This document shows positions 58,632 to 64,000 of a DNA stretch of 64,000 nt, in pieces. A program made the position numbers and the translations under genes. The first letter of the stretch is position 1. Each line of letters opens with the position of its first letter. The DNA comes from Chloroflexota bacterium. GTDB taxonomy: Bacteria > Chloroflexota > Anaerolineae > UBA4142 > SHND01. The notes beneath the pieces were generated by a model. The model did not search any database and had not been told where the DNA came from. It saw nothing but the letters and a program-made list of their open reading frames with translations. Location of the stretch: contig JACQWQ010000031.1 of NCBI GenBank assembly GCA_016209205.1, positions 62,001-126,000 of the forward strand, given 5' to 3'.

Positions 58632-61550
58632 ATGAAGTTTGCAATTCGCGTGGGTGTGATAATAACATTGGTGCTGTTGACCGTCAGTACGGTCTCGGCA
58701 CATGCGAAATTGGTGCGCGCGAATCCTGCGCCCAATTCCATTTCAACCTCCGCGCCATCCCAGCTCCAGTTGTGGTTCGACGAGCCGCTCGAATTGAATT
58801 TCAGTTCGGTCCAGGTTTTGGACGCGCAAGGGCAGCGCGTGGATACGCGCGAACTCGCGCCGGTCACAGGTGATCCCAACTCTGTCATTGTCCCGCTTAA
58901 ACTGACGGGCGATGGCACCTACAATGTGATTTGGAAAGTTCTGTCTGCCGCAGACGGACATATCACCAATGGCGTTTTCGCGTTCGGCGTCGGCAATATC
59001 GGAAGCGTCGCCGCGCCGATGGGTGCCAGCCAAGTCGCCGCGCCGAACGAACTCACCCCGTTCGCGGCAGTGGTGCGTTGGCTCAGTTTGCTCGCGCTGC
59101 TCGTATTGAGCGGCGGCTTTATTTTTCGTTTCTTTATCCTCGTACCTTCGCTTGACGACATCCACGCCGATAACGCGGCGCGCCAGCTCGTGCACAAGCG
59201 CTGGGTACAGCTCACCGTGTTGGCGTTGATTCTTTTTTTTGTCGGCAATCTCAGCGAACTCGTTTTGCAGACCAACCTTGTGACGGACCAAATCGCACTC
59301 AATTCGATTACCAACATTTTGTTTTCCACGCGGTTTGGCATGCTGTGGCTGATGCGGGTGGGGCTGATTGTGTTGTGTACGGTTTTGGTCGGATTGGAAG
59401 CGCGCGGTATTCATGTGCCGTACCGTGATTATGCGCTCATCGTGCTCGGCAATGTGGCGCTCTTTACGCGTTCGCTCAACAGTCACGCCGCGAGCGCGGG
59501 CAATTTTTCACTGCCTGTCTTTGCGGACTGGCTGCACTTGGTTGCCATTGCCGTGTGGGCGGGCGGGCTGGTTTATTTTGCGTGGCTGATGCCGTTTGTG
59601 TGGCGCGTGTTGAGCGCGCCAGCGCGCAGCAAGTGGATTGCCCAATTCATTCCGCAATTTTCCAGCATTGCTATCGGCGCGACGGTCGTAATTGCCGTGA
59701 CCGGTTTGTACAATTCCGCGCAGCAAATCCCCGCGCTCGACATCTTGAGCACGGGCGCGCTGCCTTCACTCGACGCGCTCTGGAACGGCGTTTACACCTC
59801 TGCGCTCGACCTCAAAGTCGCGTTGTTTCTCGTGATGATCGCGTTCGGCGCGATGAATCTGTTGTGGCTTTCGCCGCGTTTTCGCCGCTCTATTACTGTC
59901 CCCGAAAAAAGCGCGCGCCTGTTTTCACGTTTTCGGCTCACGGTCGGCGCAGAAGTGCTGCTCGGCTTGGCGGCAATTTTTCTCGCGGGTATTCTGACGC
60001 TTTCCCCCCCCCCTCGCTCGACGCCCGAACAATTCGCTGCGGCGGAGACGCAGCCGCGCACCTCGCGCCCGGTTGCCTTGTTAGGTTATCCTTCTTCCGA
60101 CGTCAAGGTGCAATTGGAAATTGGTCCGAATCCCGGCGCGCCGACCATATTCACGGCGCGCGTAACGGACGCGGCAGATCAAGCATTGTCGGATATTCAA
60201 CGCGTCATTTTCCAGTTCATGTATCTGAATCAAGACGTGGGCGCGCAAAACGTGAACGCCGACGCGCGGGCAGACAATCAGTATGTTGCAGAAGGACAAT
60301 ACTTGCCGCTCGACGGGATGTGGAAAATTCAAGTGCGGGTGCGGCGCAAAGGGGTGGACGATGTGACGGTGGAATTTCCGTACTATATCGCGCCGCGCGT
60401 TCCCAAAACCGATACGACGCCCGACCCGACTGCGCAAGCAGAATTGTTACGCGCGCAGCAGGCGATGAATGCGTTGACCGCGCTGCGTTCGACCCAAGCG
60501 TTGAACGACGGCGCAAGCAATATCGCCATCTCGGATTATGAATATCAAGCGCCCGACAAGACGCGCTTTCGCGTTCAGGGGCAAGGCGAATCTATTGCCA
60601 TTGGCGGATTGCAGTACTATCCGGACGCGCAAGGGAATTGGACCGAGCGGCCGCGCGTCGAGCCGTTTGTTTTTCCGCGATTCGATTTTGCCGATACCGC
60701 GCAGGCGACGCAGCGGGGGCGCGCCGACAAGATCGCCAGCCAGCCCGCGCAAATTATTCTCTTTGCTACCCCTACCACGAGCGGGCAAGAATTGATTCAT
60801 TACGCGTACTGGATTGGCGCTGACGGGCGCGTGCTGCAACTCGGAATGGTCGCCGAAAGCCATTACATGCTGCAGTCGTATCGCGATTTCAACAGCAGCG
60901 AGATTGAAATCCGCGCGCCCGCGAATGCATTGCCCGCGCCGACGGTTGCGCCGGTTTCCGGTGGAGATGCCGCCCCGCTGACCTCTGCTGTGCAAGGCAG
61001 CGGACGCCCGCGCGGCTTGATTACGGGCGATTTGGAAGGCGACGGCGCGTTGGTGCTGGTCGTCGCGGGAGTGGTGATTTTGCTCGTCGGCGCCGGAGGC
61101 AAACGCACGCGGCAGGCGCGTCTGGTTACGCTAGGGACCGGCGCGGCGGCGGTTTTGCTCGGCATTGGATTGTTCATCGACGCGGTGAATGGGACAACGG
61201 CGGCTATCCAAAACGCGCCCGTGAATACCACGCGCGCGTCGTCGGGACAGCAGATTTATGAACAAAATTGCGCAACGTGTCACGGCGAAAAAGGATACGG
61301 CGATGGACCTACGGGCGTCAAGCTGCCGGTGAAACCATTCGATCTGACGACGCACGTGTTACTGCATGACGAACAATACTTGCACGCCGTGATTCTCAAT
61401 GGACGCGGTTACATGCCCGCCTGGGGGAACAAACTTTCGCAAGACCAAATTCTGGATGTAATTGCGTATGCGCGTTTGCTGGCGCGCAACGCGCAGCAGG
61501 CGAGTCCCAACGCGACGCCCGCGCGTCCGGGTTTTACGCCGCAGCCATAA
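58632..61550 (+). CDS. CopC-CopD-YtkA-like-cytochrome c fusion protein
   Basis: A 972-aa membrane protein. In order: signal peptide; CopC domain with mature N-terminus HAKLVRANPAPNS (about 24-125) and conserved DGHITNGVFAFGVG; CopD membrane domain with about eight helices (about 135-465, for example ALLVLSGGFIFRFFILVP); a YtkA/FixH-like beta domain (about 480-590); a lipoprotein-like domain (about 600-780) that may resemble LolA/DUF2092; two TM helices (about 800-850); and a C-terminal cytochrome c with CATCH (Cys880, Cys883, His884), and MPAW for the Met ligand. The CopC/CopD fusion is known in Gram-positive bacteria; the added cytochrome suggests electron transfer coupled to copper handling. 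Confidence 0.88.
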   Translation: MKFAIRVGVIITLVLLTVSTVSAHAKLVRANPAPNSISTSAPSQLQLWFDEPLELNFSSVQVLDAQGQRVDTRELAPVTGDPNSVIVPLKLTGDGTYNVIWKVLSAADGHITNGVFAFGVGNIGSVAAPMGASQVAAPNELTPFAAVVRWLSLLALLVLSGGFIFRFFILVPSLDDIHADNAARQLVHKRWVQLTVLALILFFVGNLSELVLQTNLVTDQIALNSITNILFSTRFGMLWLMRVGLIVLCTVLVGLEARGIHVPYRDYALIVLGNVALFTRSLNSHAASAGNFSLPVFADWLHLVAIAVWAGGLVYFAWLMPFVWRVLSAPARSKWIAQFIPQFSSIAIGATVVIAVTGLYNSAQQIPALDILSTGALPSLDALWNGVYTSALDLKVALFLVMIAFGAMNLLWLSPRFRRSITVPEKSARLFSRFRLTVGAEVLLGLAAIFLAGILTLSPPPRSTPEQFAAAETQPRTSRPVALLGYPSSDVKVQLEIGPNPGAPTIFTARVTDAADQALSDIQRVIFQFMYLNQDVGAQNVNADARADNQYVAEGQYLPLDGMWKIQVRVRRKGVDDVTVEFPYYIAPRVPKTDTTPDPTAQAELLRAQQAMNALTALRSTQALNDGASNIAISDYEYQAPDKTRFRVQGQGESIAIGGLQYYPDAQGNWTERPRVEPFVFPRFDFADTAQATQRGRADKIASQPAQIILFATPTTSGQELIHYAYWIGADGRVLQLGMVAESHYMLQSYRDFNSSEIEIRAPANALPAPTVAPVSGGDAAPLTSAVQGSGRPRGLITGDLEGDGALVLVVAGVVILLVGAGGKRTRQARLVTLGTGAAAVLLGIGLFIDAVNGTTAAIQNAPVNTTRASSGQQIYEQNCATCHGEKGYGDGPTGVKLPVKPFDLTTHVLLHDEQYLHAVILNGRGYMPAWGNKLSQDQILDVIAYARLLARNAQQASPNATPARPGFTPQP

Positions 61551-61650
61551 GACCTGACAGGTTTTTGAGACGCGCGTTATACGTATCGCGGGCGCGCTGT
61601 ACATCGCGAATGGTCTGTGTGACGCGAAATCTTTAGAAACCTGTCAGGTC
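61551..61650. repeat. Inverted gacctgacaggttt / aaacctgtcaggtc ends
   Basis: gacctgacaggtttttga at 61551 and gaaacctgtcaggtc at 61635-61649 face each other around about 65 bp. The right arm matches the motif near 15526. Likely a palindromic repeat or terminator between convergent genes. Confidence 0.7.
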
Positions 61651-62445
61651 TTAATTCCCGCCGAGGCGTTGGATCGTTTGCAGCGCATCCTCAAACGGCT
61701 TGGAACTGATGTGGATCGAACCGGCAAATGGAATGTCGAGTTCCATAATTAAAAGCAGCACAACGGCGACGACCGCTGTGAGCATGGCGACCATCGTCAA
61801 ATGCGCGCGCTCGTTCGGCGAGCGAAAAAAGAGCGTAAAGCCCAACATGAGAATCCCGCCGCCCCACAACAGCAGCCACATCAACGGCGGGATCTCGGTG
61901 CGACTTTCGTTCAGCCGGAGATTTCGCGCATTGCTGATGTTTTGGATGCTCTCGTAAAGACTGCCATCCGAGAGCTGCGACGCGAGCTTGGCGCGGTGCA
62001 GCTCGCGGTAGACACCCCAAATGTCCTCCAGCGCCACATCCACCGCCGGACTGGAGGTCCCGCGTGCCATCGCGTCCCATTCTTGATTGACGGTCGCAAG
62101 TGTATAATTCTCGACGGCGCTACGCAGTGTAGTGTCGTACGGCGAAGGGAGTTCCCAACTAAAGCGGTACAGGTCCACCACGGCATTGGCTTCGTTGGCG
62201 ACGATGTTGTGAGTTTCTTCGAGGGTTTGCCACACCACGATGACGACGAATGCCAACATGACGCCATAGATGACGGCGACTGCCGCAAAAATAAAACCCG
62301 CGACTTCATTGTTGGCATTGTGAATGTGTTCGGGAAAACGCTTGCGGATCAATCGCGTCGCCAACAGCATCAACAGAACACTGCCGCCGATGACCCCTAT
62401 AGTCAATACTATGTCGGGGACATTGAGTAATAGATAGCGAATCAT
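61651..62445 (-). CDS. DUF4239 (bestrophin-like) membrane protein
   Basis: A 264-aa protein with an N-terminal helix pair (LTIGVIGGSVLLMLLATRLI, AGFIFAAVAVIYGVMLAFVVIVVW) and a C-terminal pair (MWLLLWGGGILMLGFTLFF, VAMLTAVVAVVLLLIMELD). The YGVMLAFVVIVVWQ part is the signature of DUF4239, remotely related to bestrophin channels. It is presumed to be a small membrane channel-like protein. The start at 62445 fits the family; a longer start runs into a repeat spacer. It is convergent with the CopC-CopD gene. Confidence 0.85.
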   Translation of the reverse strand: MIRYLLLNVPDIVLTIGVIGGSVLLMLLATRLIRKRFPEHIHNANNEVAGFIFAAVAVIYGVMLAFVVIVVWQTLEETHNIVANEANAVVDLYRFSWELPSPYDTTLRSAVENYTLATVNQEWDAMARGTSSPAVDVALEDIWGVYRELHRAKLASQLSDGSLYESIQNISNARNLRLNESRTEIPPLMWLLLWGGGILMLGFTLFFRSPNERAHLTMVAMLTAVVAVVLLLIMELDIPFAGSIHISSKPFEDALQTIQRLGGN

Positions 62446-62590
62446 AGTGTTGAAATTATAAGCGCGAATCGCAAATCGCAAGTCGCAAGTCGCAAGTCGC
62501 AAGTCGCAAGTCGCATGTCGTTTGACGTTTCACGATTGACGTTTCACGATTGGCGTTTCACGTTTCACTCCATCTCTCCATCTCTCCATC
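62446..62590. repeat. Short-repeat spacer (gcaagtcgcaagtcgc, gacgtttcacgattgacg)
   Basis: Tandem gtcgcaa units and then cgtttcacg units between divergent genes. No promoter is obvious. Confidence 0.75.
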
Positions 62591-64000
62591 ATGATTTCTG
62601 CTCTCTTTCGCAAAGCATACCGGGATGTCACCAAACGGCGCGTACGTTCGGTGCTGACGCTGTTGGGCATTCTCATCGGCGTCGGCGGCGTCGTCGCGAT
62701 TGTTTCGACGGGCGAGAATTTAGCGCGGGCGCAGCAGGCGGCGTACGCGAACGCGTCGCAAAACGACATCGCGTATTGGGTGTGGAACGCGCCCGCGTCG
62801 CTGCCGCGCGCTGTGCGCGACATTGACAATGTACGTGCGGCAGAACTGCGCGTGGATTTCTTTACGCGCTGTCGCTGGAATGGGGGGAACGCTGGGGAAG
62901 GGAACGCTGCGGCGAGCGTTCCGTACGGAACGCTCGCCGCAGCGTTCCCCCACGCGCGCGATGTGTATCTGCACGGCATTGCGGATTTTGAAAACCAACG
63001 CGTGGACCAAGTTTTTTTGCGCGCGGGACGTTTTCCGAAACAAGGTGAAATCGTCATTGAGCAATCTGCACTGGCAGTGATTCCGCTGCAATTCGGCGAC
63101 ACGCTCACCTGTCGCGGCAACGGCGCGGAACCCAATCGCACGTTTACGCTCGTCGGCGCGGTGCAAACGCCAAATTATCCGAACGCGGCGCTGCTCGATT
63201 ACGCGACGCTTTATGCGCCGTCGAACGATGTGATTCGTTTGCTCGGCGCGTCGGGAGCGAATGGGTTGCTGCTCAAGGTCAATGATTTGGCGCAAGCGCG
63301 CGATACCGCGCGTGATGTTTCGCAGCTCCTCGACCGCCGCAACATTCAACGCAACGCGCCCACGCTCCGCGACCCGCAAAATTTTCTCGGCAAACGCGAA
63401 CTCGACGCGCTGCTCGCCGTCCTCTCGATCTTTTCCGTGGTCGGCCTCATCACCAGCGGCTTTCTCGTCGCCAATACGCTCGCGGCAATCGTGACCGAGC
63501 AGGTGAGCGAAATCGGCACGCTCAAAGCATTGGGCGGCACACGCGGTCAAGTAATGTTGGTCTATCTTTTTTCCGCGCTGGTGTACGGCATCGTGGGCAC
63601 AGCGCTCGGTTTGCTCGTCGGCGCATTCGCGAGTTGGCAATTGATGCTGTATGTGGGCACGCTGTTGAATCTCACGGTGGATTTTCAAATGTCGCCGTTG
63701 GGCATCGCGTTGGGCGTGGTCGTTGGGATTGGCGTCACCTTGCTCGCGGGCGCGCTCCCTGCGTTCGGCGCAACGCGCATTCCGGTCAAGCGCGCGCTCG
63801 AGTCGTACGGCATCACGCCGACGTACGGCGCGGGGCGTTTGGATCGCATCGTACAGCGCATCGTCGCATTGCCGCCGCTCGCCGCGATGTCGGTGCGCAA
63901 TCTCGCGCGGCGCAAAGGGCGCGCCCTCGTAACCATGTTAGTCATTGGCGTCGCCGTCGCGACCTCGCTCGCGGCGCAAGCAGTCAGTGTGACAGTGGAC
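62591..64000 (+). CDS. ABC transporter permease, FtsX/MacB family (runs off the window)
   Basis: A frame of at least 470 codons starting at ATG 62591 and open to the window end. The N-terminal helix (VLTLLGILIGVGGVVAIVSTG) is followed by an extracytoplasmic domain, and a FtsX-like triple helix (ALLAVLSIFSVVGLITSGFLV, LFSALVYGIVGTALGLLVG, LGVVVGIGVTLLAGALPAFGAT). A second first-helix-like repeat (ARRKGRALVTMLVIGVAV) begins near 63900, so it is probably a large two-unit permease like those in lipoprotein export or macrolide efflux systems. A 50-bp perfect palindrome (62900-62949) lies in frame in the extracytoplasmic part. No ATPase gene is inside the window. Confidence 0.88.
   Translation, partial: MISALFRKAYRDVTKRRVRSVLTLLGILIGVGGVVAIVSTGENLARAQQAAYANASQNDIAYWVWNAPASLPRAVRDIDNVRAAELRVDFFTRCRWNGGNAGEGNAAASVPYGTLAAAFPHARDVYLHGIADFENQRVDQVFLRAGRFPKQGEIVIEQSALAVIPLQFGDTLTCRGNGAEPNRTFTLVGAVQTPNYPNAALLDYATLYAPSNDVIRLLGASGANGLLLKVNDLAQARDTARDVSQLLDRRNIQRNAPTLRDPQNFLGKRELDALLAVLSIFSVVGLITSGFLVANTLAAIVTEQVSEIGTLKALGGTRGQVMLVYLFSALVYGIVGTALGLLVGAFASWQLMLYVGTLLNLTVDFQMSPLGIALGVVVGIGVTLLAGALPAFGATRIPVKRALESYGITPTYGAGRLDRIVQRIVALPPLAAMSVRNLARRKGRALVTMLVIGVAVATSLAAQAVSVTVD
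62900..62949. repeat. 50-bp perfect palindrome inside the permease gene
   Basis: The 25-bp left arm 62900-62924 is exactly complementary to 62925-62949, with cgtacg at the centre. It keeps the reading frame and codes for part of an Ala/Gly-rich segment in the extracytoplasmic domain. A partial extra copy of its left end (ggaacgctggggaa) is just upstream at 62886. Confidence 0.85.

Overview
The window looks like chromosomal DNA from a Chloroflexota-type (Anaerolineae-like) bacterium. This is an inference from gene content and not a taxonomic proof. It is GC-rich and carries an archaeal-style mevalonate entry cluster, Uma2 and DUF4160 proteins, large secreted proteins without cellulosome or S-layer signatures, and several genes whose -10 box lies only 8-10 nt before the start codon. 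Most intergenic gaps hold degenerate 6-10 nt direct repeats. No rRNA, tRNA, CRISPR array or phage structural gene was seen.

Layout, left to right. 1-3.4 kb: end of a sensor kinase, then a REC-PAS-GAF-PAS-kinase-REC hybrid. 3.5-7.6 kb: HMG-CoA reductase, HMG-CoA synthase, thiolase and a DUF35 zinc-ribbon protein, i.e. acetyl-CoA to mevalonate. 7.7-15.1 kb: DUF4160 pair, Uma2 protein, aminotransferase, CoA-transferase, UDP-glucose dehydrogenase, AcpS, lipoprotein. 15.1-18.4 kb: a possible structured RNA, a YwiC-like protein, a REP-associated (IS200-like) transposase beside a hairpin repeat array, and a broken TPR gene. 18.5-29.2 kb (minus strand): amidase/glycoside hydrolase, FabL-like reductase, split two-domain PPK2, DinB, zinc alcohol dehydrogenase, MaoC, enolase, membrane protein. 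29.4-38.4 kb (minus): an AmmeMemoRadiSam radical SAM enzyme interrupted by an intein, MurI, C26 peptidase, FAH hydrolase, DUF212, XseB/XseA, EF-P. 39-42.3 kb (plus): two secreted repeat proteins (calcium-loop protein, seven-bladed propeller). 42.5-47.4 kb (minus): anchored protein, LuxR-type HTH protein with an unusual C-terminal domain, BrnT/CopG toxin-antitoxin, DnaQ-DinG helicase.

47.6-49.5 kb is the most unusual stretch: two gene cassettes (a deleted O-methyltransferase and an AT-rich SMI1/KNR4 protein), each followed by a 130-bp attC-like site, with no integrase nearby, i.e. a CALIN-type cluster. 49.6-54 kb: coiled-coil protein, degenerate REC-GGDEF protein coupled to a DHH-CBS-CBS-polyA polymerase protein. 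54.1-55.5 kb: an antitoxin plus PIN toxin whose toxin gene is broken by a ~98-bp MITE, then a frameshifted DEDD exonuclease and a 38-bp tandem hairpin array. 56-61.5 kb: a copper-type cluster (CopC-LPxTG protein, two small membrane proteins, a second CopC protein, and a 972-aa CopC-CopD-cytochrome c fusion). 61.6-64 kb: DUF4239 protein and the start of a FtsX/MacB permease that carries a 50-bp perfect palindrome in frame.

Mobile or repetitive DNA is a major theme. At least four dispersed palindromic families (a 98-bp MITE, a TA-flanked MITE, a 54-bp palindrome, and 28-, 38- and 49-bp hairpin arrays) occur within the 64 kb.
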